A stretch of DNA of 64,000 nt from the NCBI RefSeq assembly GCF_036014015.1, contig NZ_CP107905.1, positions 9,176,001-9,240,000 of the forward strand. Direction: 5' to 3'. Position numbers and translations under genes: made by a program. This stretch comes from Streptomyces sp. NBC_00457. Lineage in GTDB: Bacteria; Actinomycetota; Actinomycetes; Streptomycetales; Streptomycetaceae. Of this stretch, positions 44,725-53,153 are shown piece after piece; position 1 is the stretch's first letter, and every line of letters starts with the position of its first letter. The notes beneath the pieces were generated by a model, which worked only from the letters and a program-made list of their open reading frames with translations, ran no database searches and was not told where the DNA came from.

Positions 44725-46508
44725 GCTGTCTCCTCGATCTCTTCCAGTTCTTCCCATACGTCGTTCAGGGCGGCCTCGTCGTCGGTCTCGCGGGTGACGA
44801 CGGCCCGGTACCGGTCCTCCTTGACCAGGAGTTCGCGGTGCAAGCCGACCGCCGTGACCTCGTCCTCATGCACCAGCACGACCCGGTCCGCGCGGTCCAG
44901 GAGCAGCGGTGAGGAGGTGAACACGACGGTCGTGCGCCCCTCCCGCAACTCCTTCACGCCTGTCGCGATCCGTGCCTCGGTGTGCGAGTCGACGGCGGAG
45001 GTCGGTTCGTCGAGGACGAGCACTTCCGGGTCCGTCAGCAGCGACCGGGCCAGCGCGAGCCGCTGCCGCTGGCCGCCGGACAGGGACCGCCCGCGTTCGG
45101 TGATCCGGGCGTCCAGCGGGTCCTTGGCGTCGAGCGAACCCTGGAGGAGCGCGGCGAGAACGTCCTCGCACTGCGCCGCCGCCAGTGCCCGCTCGGCGGC
45201 CACGTCACCGGACGCGGGCACGTCGAGCAGTTCCCGCAGCGAACCCGACAGCAGCACCGGGTCCTTGTCCTGGACGAGGACGGCCGTCCGCGCCGAATCG
45301 AGCGGGAGCTCGTCCAGCGGCACACCGCCCAGCAGCACCGAGGTGCTCTCCTCCGCGGGGTGCCCGCCCAGTCGTTCCGCCAGCCGCCCGGCCGCGTCGG
45401 GGTCACCGCACACCACCGCGGTGAACCGGCCGACGGGAGCGAGCAGACCGGTCGCCGGGTCGTACAGGTCCCCGGACGGCACCTCGGCGGCACGCGATCC
45501 GCCCGTGTCCGTGGCACGCTCCAGCGACAGTACGCGCGCGGCCCGCCGGGCCGACGGACGCGAGAAGGAGTACGCCATCGCGATCTCCTCGAAGTGCCGC
45601 AGGGGATAGGTCAGGACCATGACCGAGCTGTAGACGGTGACCAGTTCGCCCACGGTGATCCGGCCCTGGCGGGCCAGATGCACGCCGTACCAGACCACCG
45701 CGATCAGCAGCAGCCCCGGCAGCAGCACCTGGATCGCGGAGATCAGGGACCACATGCGGGCGCTGCGCACGGCCGCGTGGCGTACCTCCTGGGAGGCGCT
45801 GCGGTAGCGGTCGAGGAACAGCTCCTCGCCGCCGATGCCGCGCAGGACGCGCAGTCCGGCGACGGTGTCCGAAGCCAGTTCGGTGGCGCGGCCCGCCTTC
45901 TCGCGCTGGATGTCCGCCCGCTTGGTCGCGGGGGGCAGCAGCGGCAGCACGGCGATCGCCAGGACGGGCAGGCCGACGGCGACGACCACCCCGAGCGCGG
46001 GCTGGTAGACGACCAGGGCGACGCAGACCAGTACGACGGTGACCGCGGCCGCGGTGAACCGGGACACGGCCTCCACGAACCAGCCGATCTTCTCGACGTC
46101 ACCCGTGGAGACGGCCACGACCTCACCGGCCGCGACGCGCCGGGTCAGCGCCGAGCCCAGTACCGAGGCCTTGCGGGCCAGCAGCTGCTGGACACGGGCG
46201 GCGGCGGTGATCCAGTTGGTGACCGCGGAGCGGTGCAGGAAGGTGTCGCCGATCGCGTTTCCGGCGCAGGCCAGCGCCAGCAGGCCGCCCGCGAGGGCCA
46301 GCCGGGTGCCGGAGCGGTCGACGACGGCCTGGATGGCGAGTCCGACACAGAACGGCAGCGCGGAGACGGACACGAAGTGCAGCAGCCCCCAGGCCAGCGA
46401 CTTCACTTGTCCACCCAGCTGATTCCGGAAGAGCCACCGCAGGAATCGGGGACCCGAGCGTGCGTCCGGCACACCGGGGTCGGGATACGGAAGGTCTTGA
46501 ATCTGCAT
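44721..46508 (-). CDS. ABC exporter half-transporter, subunit with intact LSGGQ but degenerate Walker A
   Basis: The 595-aa protein has six membrane helices (about 35-310) and an ATPase domain (about 345-595). Its signature LSGGQ (476-480) and Walker B LVLDE (497-501) are canonical. The Walker A position reads CGDPDAAGR (367-375) without the GKS/T lysine, and the H-switch reads TSS (531-533) instead of a His. So it cannot form a normal ATP site alone, which complements the downstream partner lacking the signature. ATG 46508 begins MQIQDLPYPD. Distant upstream in-frame extensions overlap the divergent PNGase gene and are artefacts. Confidence 0.9.
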   Translation of the reverse strand: MQIQDLPYPDPGVPDARSGPRFLRWLFRNQLGGQVKSLAWGLLHFVSVSALPFCVGLAIQAVVDRSGTRLALAGGLLALACAGNAIGDTFLHRSAVTNWITAAARVQQLLARKASVLGSALTRRVAAGEVVAVSTGDVEKIGWFVEAVSRFTAAAVTVVLVCVALVVYQPALGVVVAVGLPVLAIAVLPLLPPATKRADIQREKAGRATELASDTVAGLRVLRGIGGEELFLDRYRSASQEVRHAAVRSARMWSLISAIQVLLPGLLLIAVVWYGVHLARQGRITVGELVTVYSSVMVLTYPLRHFEEIAMAYSFSRPSARRAARVLSLERATDTGGSRAAEVPSGDLYDPATGLLAPVGRFTAVVCGDPDAAGRLAERLGGHPAEESTSVLLGGVPLDELPLDSARTAVLVQDKDPVLLSGSLRELLDVPASGDVAAERALAAAQCEDVLAALLQGSLDAKDPLDARITERGRSLSGGQRQRLALARSLLTDPEVLVLDEPTSAVDSHTEARIATGVKELREGRTTVVFTSSPLLLDRADRVVLVHEDEVTAVGLHRELLVKEDRYRAVVTRETDDEAALNDVWEELEEIEETA

Positions 46509-46670
46509 GACGTCCCAGTGGCTCGTGTCAGGTCGGAAGGGATGGAGGACGGGGGAGGAGGACAGGGTGGGAGGGTGGCAACAAGCCGTGACAGGTTCGC
46601 GTCGCAGAGTGTCCGAAGGCAAACGGTTTTTTCTTGCGCGGGGCGCCCGACTCCCCGTAGAACACCGGCC

Positions 46671-48266
46671 ATGAAGAGACGGATCATCATGTCCATGCTC
46701 GCAGGAGCCACCCTCCTCGCGAGCACCTTCCTCACGGCGGCCCCGGCCCGATCCGCCGACGCCCCGCCCGAGTTCAGCACCACCGACTGGCACGACCCCA
46801 TCACCGCCGCCCCACCCGTCCCCAAGCCCTCCGGCGCATCCTGCCAAGTCACCCTCGCCGAGGCACAGTTCCGCGACTTCACGCCGTACACCGGCACCTA
46901 CACACCACCGGACGGCTGCGGCGACCGCTGGAGCAAGGTGGTCCTGCGCATGGACGGCAAGGTCAAGGGGCGACAGTTCGACAGGCTCGGGTATCTGCAC
47001 CTCGGCGGTGTCGAGATCTTCCGTACGTCGACACCGCAGCCGTCGCCCGACGGCATCGAGTGGTCCGTGGAGAAGGACGTCACGCGCTACAGCGACACCT
47101 TCCGCAGCGCCCAGGACGTCGAGATGCTCATCGGGAACGTGGTGGACGATACGTACACCGGGATCATCGACGTCAAGGTCACGCTCACGTTCTATGCGGG
47201 CAAGCCCGCTGCGACGCCGGACCAAGTCCTCACCCTCGCCGCCGACTCGACGCTCACCACCCCGCGCAACAGCGAACGCGTCGTCGCCGAGGTGTACGCC
47301 ACCGGCTCCGGCGGCGGCTGCGAGGAGTACTGGTATCTGACGGTGCCCGACTCGGCGCCGTATTCTTGCCAGGCCGACGGCGGCCCCTACCGCGAGGTGC
47401 AGGTGAAGGTCGACGGCCAACTGGCCGGAATCGCCGCGCCGTTCCCGACGGTGTGGACCGGCGGCTGGTCGAACCCCTTCCTCTGGTACGTCGTTCCGGG
47501 CCCGCGCGCCTTCGACATCAAGCCGATCGAATACGACCTGACACCCTTCGCGGGCCTCCTCAACGACGGCCGCCCGCACCGCGTCGAGGTCTCCGTCGTC
47601 GGTGTCCCCGAGGGGCAGACCGGCTGGAGCACTCCCGTGAACGTCCTCGTCTGGCAGGACACGAAGAGCGCACACGTCAGCGGAAAGCTGACCGTTCACA
47701 GGGAAGGCGAGCTCACCGACTCCTCGACACATACGCCCGGTTCGGAACACCGAGTGGACACCGAGGGCGCACATCGGCTCACCGTCGCCGGATACGTCGA
47801 CACCTCGCACGGCCGGGTGACGACCACTGTCAGCCGGTCGCTGGCGAACAGCTCCGTGCACCGCTGGACGGAGGGCGAGAGCGTCGACGGTCTCGACGCC
47901 CGCTGGACGGACGACGAGTCGGTCACCGTCGATGGACGCGGTCCGGCCCGGACGACGCGCACGGAGCGGACGTACACGATGGACGGCACGACCACGATCG
48001 GCGCGGGCGACCGGCTGCGGACGGTGCTCTCACTCGGTGACCGTGCCTCGGTCGTCACCTCCCAGGGGGGTCGGCGCCTCGCATGGTCGCGGCTCGACGA
48101 CACCTACGCGGGTGAGGCCACGTACACGATCAACGTGCCGCGCGATCAGCGGCACGCGGTCGGCACGACGAGTGAGCGGTACCGGCTGTACGGGTCGGGC
48201 GGGTGCTACGACCGGGCGCTGACGACGGTTCAGGGCGTGCTGACGAAGGACCGTAACGCCTGTTGA
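46671..48266 (+). CDS. Secreted peptide-N4-asparagine amidase A (PNGase A)-like protein
   Basis: The 531-aa precursor has a signal peptide (about 1-29, ending PARSA). The mature part resembles the PNGase A family (PF12222 type), known mostly from plants and fungi: FRDFTPYTGTYTPPDGCGDRWSKVVLRMDGKVKGRQFDRLG, seen in pieces, then GVEIFRTSTPQPSPDGIEWSVEKDVTRY, WSNPFLWYVVPGPRAFDIKPIEYDLTPF and GLLNDGRPHRVEVSVVGV. The enzyme type removes N-linked glycans from glycoproteins by cleaving the Asn side chain. A role in feeding on eukaryotic glycoproteins is inference. It is divergent from the paired ABC exporter. Confidence 0.85.
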   Translation: MKRRIIMSMLAGATLLASTFLTAAPARSADAPPEFSTTDWHDPITAAPPVPKPSGASCQVTLAEAQFRDFTPYTGTYTPPDGCGDRWSKVVLRMDGKVKGRQFDRLGYLHLGGVEIFRTSTPQPSPDGIEWSVEKDVTRYSDTFRSAQDVEMLIGNVVDDTYTGIIDVKVTLTFYAGKPAATPDQVLTLAADSTLTTPRNSERVVAEVYATGSGGGCEEYWYLTVPDSAPYSCQADGGPYREVQVKVDGQLAGIAAPFPTVWTGGWSNPFLWYVVPGPRAFDIKPIEYDLTPFAGLLNDGRPHRVEVSVVGVPEGQTGWSTPVNVLVWQDTKSAHVSGKLTVHREGELTDSSTHTPGSEHRVDTEGAHRLTVAGYVDTSHGRVTTTVSRSLANSSVHRWTEGESVDGLDARWTDDESVTVDGRGPARTTRTERTYTMDGTTTIGAGDRLRTVLSLGDRASVVTSQGGRRLAWSRLDDTYAGEATYTINVPRDQRHAVGTTSERYRLYGSGGCYDRALTTVQGVLTKDRNAC

Positions 48267-48380
48267 GGTGCGGCGGTATGTGAGATTCCACAAGGCGGGC
48301 GGATTTACATGACCGATACACAAAGGTTTCCGGGAGGATCAATGGCACCCCGAGAGTGATCGGCACGGAAGTCGCTTTCC

Positions 48381-48414
48381 GTATGGCAGAAGTCCTCCGG
48401 GGCTTCTGCCGTAC
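48381..48414 (+). terminator. Hairpin upstream of dctA
   Basis: Arms GTATGGCAGAAG (48381-48392) and CTTCTGCCGTAC (48403-48414) pair with one mismatch around a 10-nt loop. It lies 115 bp after the PNGase-like gene stop and 24 bp before the dctA start, so it is either the terminator of the first gene or part of the dctA leader. Its closeness to the TAGGAG ribosome-binding site leaves room for a regulatory role. Confidence 0.6.
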
Positions 48415-48438
48415 CGCCGTCCCCCTCTAGGAGTCCCC

Positions 48439-49857
48439 GTGCCGCCGCCCGTACCGTCCCTGCCGCGACGCGTCGCACGCATACTGCGTACCTCCCTCTT
48501 CGCGCAGGTCGCCTGCGCGCTCGTGCTCGGCATCCTCGTCGGCAAGCTGTGGCCCGACTTCGCCGCGGATCTCCAGCCGCTCGGCGACGGTTTCACCCGG
48601 CTCATCAAGACGATCATCTCGCCGCTGGTGTTCTGCGTGGTCGTGGTCGGCATCGCCAAGGCCGGTGACCTGAAGGCGTTCGGCCGGATCGGGCTGAAGG
48701 CCCTGATCTGGTTCGAGGTCGCGAGCACGCTCGCCCTGCTCATCGGGCTTCTCGCCGCCAACGTCGTGCAGCCCGGCTCGGGGATGAACGTCGACCCGTC
48801 CACGCTCGACACCTCGGCGGTCGACGCGAAGACGGGCGGCGGGTCACTGCCGTCGACGACCGAGTTCATCGTCAACGCGATTCCCACCAGTTTCATCGGC
48901 GCCTTCGCCGAGAACGCGCTCCTCCAGGTGCTGATCCTGGCCTGCCTGGTGGGCGCCGCGCTGCTCCACCTCGGCCACACCAAGGTGCCGAAGGTCCTGC
49001 CCGCCATCGAGCAGGCCCAAGAGATCATCTTCGCGGTCGTGAGCTTCATCATGCGCCTCGCCCCGATCGCGGTGTTCGGCGCGATGGCCGTTCTGATCGG
49101 CCAGTACGGACTCGGCGTCATCGAGACCTACGCCAAGCTGATCGTCCTGTGCTACGCGGCTGCGGCGTTCTTCATCGCGCTCCTCGCCGTCGCGCTCAAG
49201 ATGGTCACCGGACTCAGTCTCTGGAAGTTCCTGCGCTACATCCGCGAGGAGATGCTCCTCGCGCTCGGCACCGCCTCCACCGAGTCCGTCATGCCGCGCG
49301 TGATGCAGAAGCTGCGCAAGGCCGGTGCCCGCGACGACGCCGTGGGCCTGGTGCTGCCCACCGGCTACTCCTTCAACCTGGACGGAGCCTCGCTCTACCT
49401 GTCCATCGGCACGCTGTTCATCGCCCAGGCCGTGGGCGTGGACCTCAGCCTGAGCCAGCAGATCACCGTGATCCTGGTGCTGATGCTCACCAGCAAGGGC
49501 ATGGCCGGCATCCCCGGTTCCGCTTTCCTCGCCCTGTCCGCGACCGCTTCCTCGCTGGGCGCCATCCCCGCCGGGGCCGTCGCCCTGCTCCTCGGCGTGG
49601 ACCGCATCATGGACTCGATGCGCGTCGTCACGAACCTGCTCGGCAACTGCGTCGCCGTGTTCGCCGTGTCCCGGTGGGAAGGCGCGCTGGACATGGAGCG
49701 GGCGAAGAAGGTGCTGAGCGGAGAGATCGAGCCCAGGGCCGAGGGCGGCGACGGCGACGAGTCCGCCGCTGCCGACGAGGCTCCGGAATCGGATGCCCCG
49801 GCCCCCGTCGCCGTACCCGCCCAGTTGACCAAGGAGCCCGCCCCCGAGGTCAGTTGA
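48439..49857 (+). CDS. dctA: C4-dicarboxylate/cation symporter (DAACS family)
   Basis: The 472-aa protein is a sodium/proton-dicarboxylate symporter (succinate, fumarate, malate uptake). Eight membrane helices plus two re-entrant loops are typical; the substrate motif LGTASTESVMPRVMQKL, the PTGYSFNLDGASLYLS serine/Asn block, and LLTSKGMAGIPGSAFLALSAT (in pieces) are intact, followed by GVDRIMDSMRVVTNLLGNCVA. An acidic Ala/Glu tail (about 430-472) is a Streptomyces addition. GTG 48439 follows TAGGAG. No sensor kinase pair is next to it. Confidence 0.93.
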   Translation: MPPPVPSLPRRVARILRTSLFAQVACALVLGILVGKLWPDFAADLQPLGDGFTRLIKTIISPLVFCVVVVGIAKAGDLKAFGRIGLKALIWFEVASTLALLIGLLAANVVQPGSGMNVDPSTLDTSAVDAKTGGGSLPSTTEFIVNAIPTSFIGAFAENALLQVLILACLVGAALLHLGHTKVPKVLPAIEQAQEIIFAVVSFIMRLAPIAVFGAMAVLIGQYGLGVIETYAKLIVLCYAAAAFFIALLAVALKMVTGLSLWKFLRYIREEMLLALGTASTESVMPRVMQKLRKAGARDDAVGLVLPTGYSFNLDGASLYLSIGTLFIAQAVGVDLSLSQQITVILVLMLTSKGMAGIPGSAFLALSATASSLGAIPAGAVALLLGVDRIMDSMRVVTNLLGNCVAVFAVSRWEGALDMERAKKVLSGEIEPRAEGGDGDESAAADEAPESDAPAPVAVPAQLTKEPAPEVS

Positions 49858-49876
49858 CGCATCGCGGTCCTTCAGA

Positions 49877-49908
49877 CGGCCACCGCTCCTCTCCAGGGGC
49901 GGTGGCCG
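49877..49908. terminator. Bidirectional terminator between dctA and marR-type gene
   Basis: Ten perfect pairs CGGCCACCGC (49877-49886) with GCGGTGGCCG (49899-49908), extended inside by further near-pairs, in the 60-bp gap of two convergent genes. Confidence 0.8.
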
Positions 49909-49917
49909 CCGCATGTC

Positions 49918-50361
49918 TCAACCGTGGTGCGTCTTGTCCACCAACGTGTCCAGCAGGGTCCCGAGCACGGCACGCTCCACATGGGTCAAGGGCGCCAGAA
50001 TCTCGTCGGCCGCCGCTCTCCGCGCCCCGTGCAACTCGCCCAGCGCCTTGCGCCCGTCGTCCGTCAACTCGATGCGGATCACCCGCCGATTGCTGGGATC
50101 GGGCACCCGCCGCACCTTCCCGCTCGCCTCCAGCCCGTCGACCAGCGAGGTGACGGCCCGCGGCACCACCTCCAGCCGCTCGGCGAGGTCGGCCATGCGG
50201 GGCGGCGCCTCGTAGTGCGCGAGGGTGCGCAGCAGCCGGGACTGGGCCGGGGTGACGCCCAGGCCGGACTGCTCGATGTGCCGCTTCTGGATGCGGTGCA
50301 CACGCCGGGTGAACCGCAGCAGTTGGTCGGCCAGCTGACCGTCGGAATCGGGGGTGGTCAT
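49918..50361 (-). CDS. MarR-family regulator of the adjacent ABC exporter
   Basis: The 147-aa protein is a winged-helix MarR regulator: LGVTPAQSRLLRTLAHYE (H2), MADLAERLEVVPRAVTSLVDGLEASG (recognition helix region), and the wing KVRRVPDPSNRRVIRIELTDDGRKAL. It is transcribed divergently from an ABC exporter across a 94-bp gap that holds an inverted repeat TCATTGT-N11-ACAATGA. The usual model is repression of itself and the exporter until a toxic ligand binds. No Cys sensor is apparent. Confidence 0.92.
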   Translation of the reverse strand: MTTPDSDGQLADQLLRFTRRVHRIQKRHIEQSGLGVTPAQSRLLRTLAHYEAPPRMADLAERLEVVPRAVTSLVDGLEASGKVRRVPDPSNRRVIRIELTDDGRKALGELHGARRAAADEILAPLTHVERAVLGTLLDTLVDKTHHG

Positions 50362-50385
50362 GTGGGAACAATATCAGGATGCCGT

Positions 50386-50410
50386 TCATTGTGAGTATAG
50401 GTAACAATGA
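50386..50410. promoter_or_regulatory. Inverted repeat TCATTGT-N11-ACAATGA, likely MarR operator
   Basis: Perfect 7-bp arms (50386-50392 and 50404-50410), 18-bp centre to centre, in the 94-bp gap between the marR-type gene and the exporter gene. The spacing and AT-richness against a GC-rich background fit a MarR dimer site that covers both promoters. Confidence 0.65.
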
Positions 50411-50455
50411 GCTAGTCTCCGTCCGTCACCGTCGACTCACCACCCGTAGGAGCCC

Positions 50456-52258
50456 ATGAAACCCGACCACGAACCCGCGTCGATCCCGCCCGCCGAGGCC
50501 GAGGAGAAGCCCCGGCAGGTGCGGCGCATCCTGACCCTCTTCCGTCCGTATCGGGGACGTCTCGCCGTAGTCGGCCTCCTGGTCGGCGCCTCGTCCCTCG
50601 TCTCCGTCGCCACTCCCTTCTTCCTGAAGGCGATCCTCGACACCGCGATCCCGCAGGGCCGCACCGGCCTGCTCAGCCTGCTCGCGCTCGGCATGATCCT
50701 CAGTGCCGTCCTCACCAGCGTCTTCGGCGTCCTGCAGACCCTGATCTCCACGACGGTCGGCCAGCGCGTGATGCACGACCTGCGCACCGCCGTCTACGGC
50801 CGGCTGCAACGCATGTCGCTCGCCTTCTTCACGCGCACCCGCACCGGCGAGGTCCAGTCCCGCATCGCCAACGACATCGGCAGCATGCAGGCCACCGTCA
50901 CCTCCACCGCCACCTCACTGGTCGCCAACTTCACCAGCGTGGTCGCCACGATCATCGCGATGATCGCCCTCGACTGGCGGCTCACCGTCGTCTCGCTGCT
51001 CCTGCTGCCGGTGTTCGTGTGGATCAGCCGCCGCGTCGGCGACGAACGCAGAAAGATCACCACCCAGCGCCAGAAGCAGATGGCCGCGATGGCCGCCACG
51101 GTCACCGAGTCGCTCTCGGTCAGCGGCATCCTGCTCGGCCGCACGATGGGTCGCTCGGACTCGCTGACGAAGTCATTCGGGGAGGAGTCCGAGGAACTGG
51201 TCGACCTCGAAGTGCGGTCGAGCATGGCCGGGCGCTGGCGGATGTCCGTCATCACGATCGTCATGGCCGCGATGCCCGCCGTCATCTACTGGGCCGCGGG
51301 CATGGCCCTCCAGTTCGGCGGACCCGCGGTCTCGATCGGCACGATCGTCGCCTTCGTCTCGCTCCAGCAAGGCCTGTTCCGCCCGGCCGTGAGCCTCCTC
51401 GGCACCGGCGTCCAGATCCAGGCCTCGCTCGCCCTGTTCCAGCGGATCTTCGAGTATCTCGACCTGCCCATAGACATCACCGAGCGCGAGGACCCTGTCC
51501 ACCTGGACCGCGTGCGGGGCGAGGTCCGCTTCGAGGAGGTCGAGTTCCGGTACGACGACAAGAGCGGGCCGATCCTCGACAGCATCGACGTCACCGTCCC
51601 GGCCGGCGGCAGCCTCGCCATCGTCGGCCCGACCGGCGCGGGCAAGTCCACGCTCGGCTATCTGGTGCCGCGGCTGTACGACGTCACGGGCGGCCGGGTC
51701 ACCCTCGACGGCATCGACGTCCGCGACCTCGACTTCGACACCCTCGCCCGCGCGGTCGGCGTCGTCTCCCAAGAGACGTACCTCTTCCACGCCTCGATCG
51801 CCGAGAACCTGCGCTTCGCGAAGCCGGACGCCACCGACGAGGAACTCGAGCAGGCGGCGAAGGCGGCCCAGATCCACGACCACATCGCCGCGCTTCCCGA
51901 TGGATACGACACCGTCGTCGGCGAACGAGGGCACCGCTTCTCCGGCGGCGAGAAGCAGCGCCTGGCCATCGCTCGCACCATCCTGCGCGACCCGCCCGTG
52001 CTCATCCTCGACGAGGCGACCAGCGCCCTGGACACCCGCACCGAACACGCCGTCCAGGAAGCGATCGACGCGCTGTCGGCCGACCGCACCACGCTCACCA
52101 TCGCGCACCGCCTGTCCACCATTCGGGGTGCCGACCAGATCGTGGTCCTGGACGCCGGGCGCGCGGTCGAACGCGGTACGCACGAGGAGCTGTTGGGTCG
52201 TGAGGGCCGGTACGCGGCGCTGGTCCGCAGAGACGCCCAACTGGAGCCGACAAGCTGA
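50456..52258 (+). CDS. Multidrug-type ABC exporter (fused TMD-NBD)
   Basis: The 600-aa protein has six membrane helices (about 20-320) and a complete ATPase domain: Walker A GPTGAGKST, Q-loop VVSQETYLFHASI, signature FSGGEKQRLAIAR, Walker B LILDEATSALD and H-switch LTIAHRLS. All residues are canonical, so it works as a homodimer, unlike the pair at 43-46 kb. Family members export drugs, lipids or peptides. Control by the divergent MarR regulator suggests detoxification of an organic compound. ATG 50456 starts MKPDHEPAS. Confidence 0.93.
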   Translation: MKPDHEPASIPPAEAEEKPRQVRRILTLFRPYRGRLAVVGLLVGASSLVSVATPFFLKAILDTAIPQGRTGLLSLLALGMILSAVLTSVFGVLQTLISTTVGQRVMHDLRTAVYGRLQRMSLAFFTRTRTGEVQSRIANDIGSMQATVTSTATSLVANFTSVVATIIAMIALDWRLTVVSLLLLPVFVWISRRVGDERRKITTQRQKQMAAMAATVTESLSVSGILLGRTMGRSDSLTKSFGEESEELVDLEVRSSMAGRWRMSVITIVMAAMPAVIYWAAGMALQFGGPAVSIGTIVAFVSLQQGLFRPAVSLLGTGVQIQASLALFQRIFEYLDLPIDITEREDPVHLDRVRGEVRFEEVEFRYDDKSGPILDSIDVTVPAGGSLAIVGPTGAGKSTLGYLVPRLYDVTGGRVTLDGIDVRDLDFDTLARAVGVVSQETYLFHASIAENLRFAKPDATDEELEQAAKAAQIHDHIAALPDGYDTVVGERGHRFSGGEKQRLAIARTILRDPPVLILDEATSALDTRTEHAVQEAIDALSADRTTLTIAHRLSTIRGADQIVVLDAGRAVERGTHEELLGREGRYAALVRRDAQLEPTS

Positions 52259-52301
52259 AGATATGCGTAGTCTGTGACGATATGCGGGTTACGGTTTGCG
52301 C

Positions 52302-53141
52302 ATGCACTTCAACACTCCGCCACGAAGCACCATGCGACTGACGCGTCGGGGCCGTATCGCCCTCATCGCGACCGGGGCCGTCCTGGCCGGCACCGCCGTG
52401 GCGGTGCCGCTGCTCACTCTGGGCGGCGAGGAAGAGACCAAGCCGGTGTCCCTGGTGATCCCGGAGGGCTGGCGCGCGGGCCAGGTCTACGACGCCGTCG
52501 ACAAGGCCCTCGAGCTGCCGCCGGGCACCACGAAGAAGTCCTTGGGCAAGGCAAACCTGAAGCTGCCTGCCGACGCCGAGGGCAACCCGGAGGGCTATCT
52601 CTTCCCGGCGACGTATCCGATCGACGAGAAGGCGACGCCGGAGGCGCTGCTGTCGTCGATGGTCGACACGGCCCATCAGCGGTTCAACGGCGTCCCGATC
52701 GCCGCAGGCGCGCAGCGCAACGCGATGAACGTCTATCAGGCGGTCACCATCGCGAGCATCGTGGAGGCCGAGGCCTCCACCAAGGCCGAGATGGGCAAGG
52801 TGGCCCGGGTCATCCACAACCGGCTCGAACGCGGTATGCCGCTCCAGATGGACTCCACCATCAACTACGCCCTGAACCGCTCCACCGTGCGGACGACCCT
52901 CGACGACCTGCGAATCGAGAGCCCCTACAACTCGTACCAGCGCATGGGGCTGCCGCCCACGCCCATCGCCAACCCCGGCGAGCAGGCCCTGCGCGCCGCG
53001 GTCACTCCGACGCCGGGTGACTGGCTGTACTTCGTCACGGTCAAGCGGGGCGACACCCGCTTCACGGCCGACTACGCCGAGCACCAGCGCAACGTGGCGG
53101 AGTTCAACTCCCTCCAGAAGCGCCCGCAGGCGAAGACGTGA
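52302..53141 (+). CDS. mltG: Endolytic transglycosylase MltG-like protein (short form)
   Basis: The 279-aa protein has one N-terminal membrane helix (about 22-42, after RLTRRGR) and a YceG/MltG domain outside. The catalytic Glu lies in ASIVEAEAS, then VARVIHNRLERGMPLQMDSTINYAL and the PPTPIANPGEQALRAA loop and DWLYFVTVKRGDTRFTADYAEH. It cleaves nascent peptidoglycan strands to end their growth. The usual actinobacterial MltG is much longer, next to ruvX and aroE; this short copy in an unrelated place is a paralogue. Start at ATG 52302 (MHFNTPP) or ATG 52332 (MRLTRRG) is uncertain, as neither has a strong ribosome-binding site. Confidence 0.88.
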   Translation: MHFNTPPRSTMRLTRRGRIALIATGAVLAGTAVAVPLLTLGGEEETKPVSLVIPEGWRAGQVYDAVDKALELPPGTTKKSLGKANLKLPADAEGNPEGYLFPATYPIDEKATPEALLSSMVDTAHQRFNGVPIAAGAQRNAMNVYQAVTIASIVEAEASTKAEMGKVARVIHNRLERGMPLQMDSTINYALNRSTVRTTLDDLRIESPYNSYQRMGLPPTPIANPGEQALRAAVTPTPGDWLYFVTVKRGDTRFTADYAEHQRNVAEFNSLQKRPQAKT

Positions 53142-53153
53142 CCGGCGTGGACA

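Noticed and set aside
44721..47861. Very long leftward frame extending the ABC subunit past 46508
   Set aside because: The part beyond 46508 is antisense to the PNGase A-like gene and has no homology-like pattern; the transporter begins at MQIQDLPYPD.
44982..48266. 1094-codon rightward frame containing the PNGase A-like gene
   Set aside because: Only the part from ATG 46671, with its signal peptide, is a credible protein. The earlier part is antisense to the ABC subunit.
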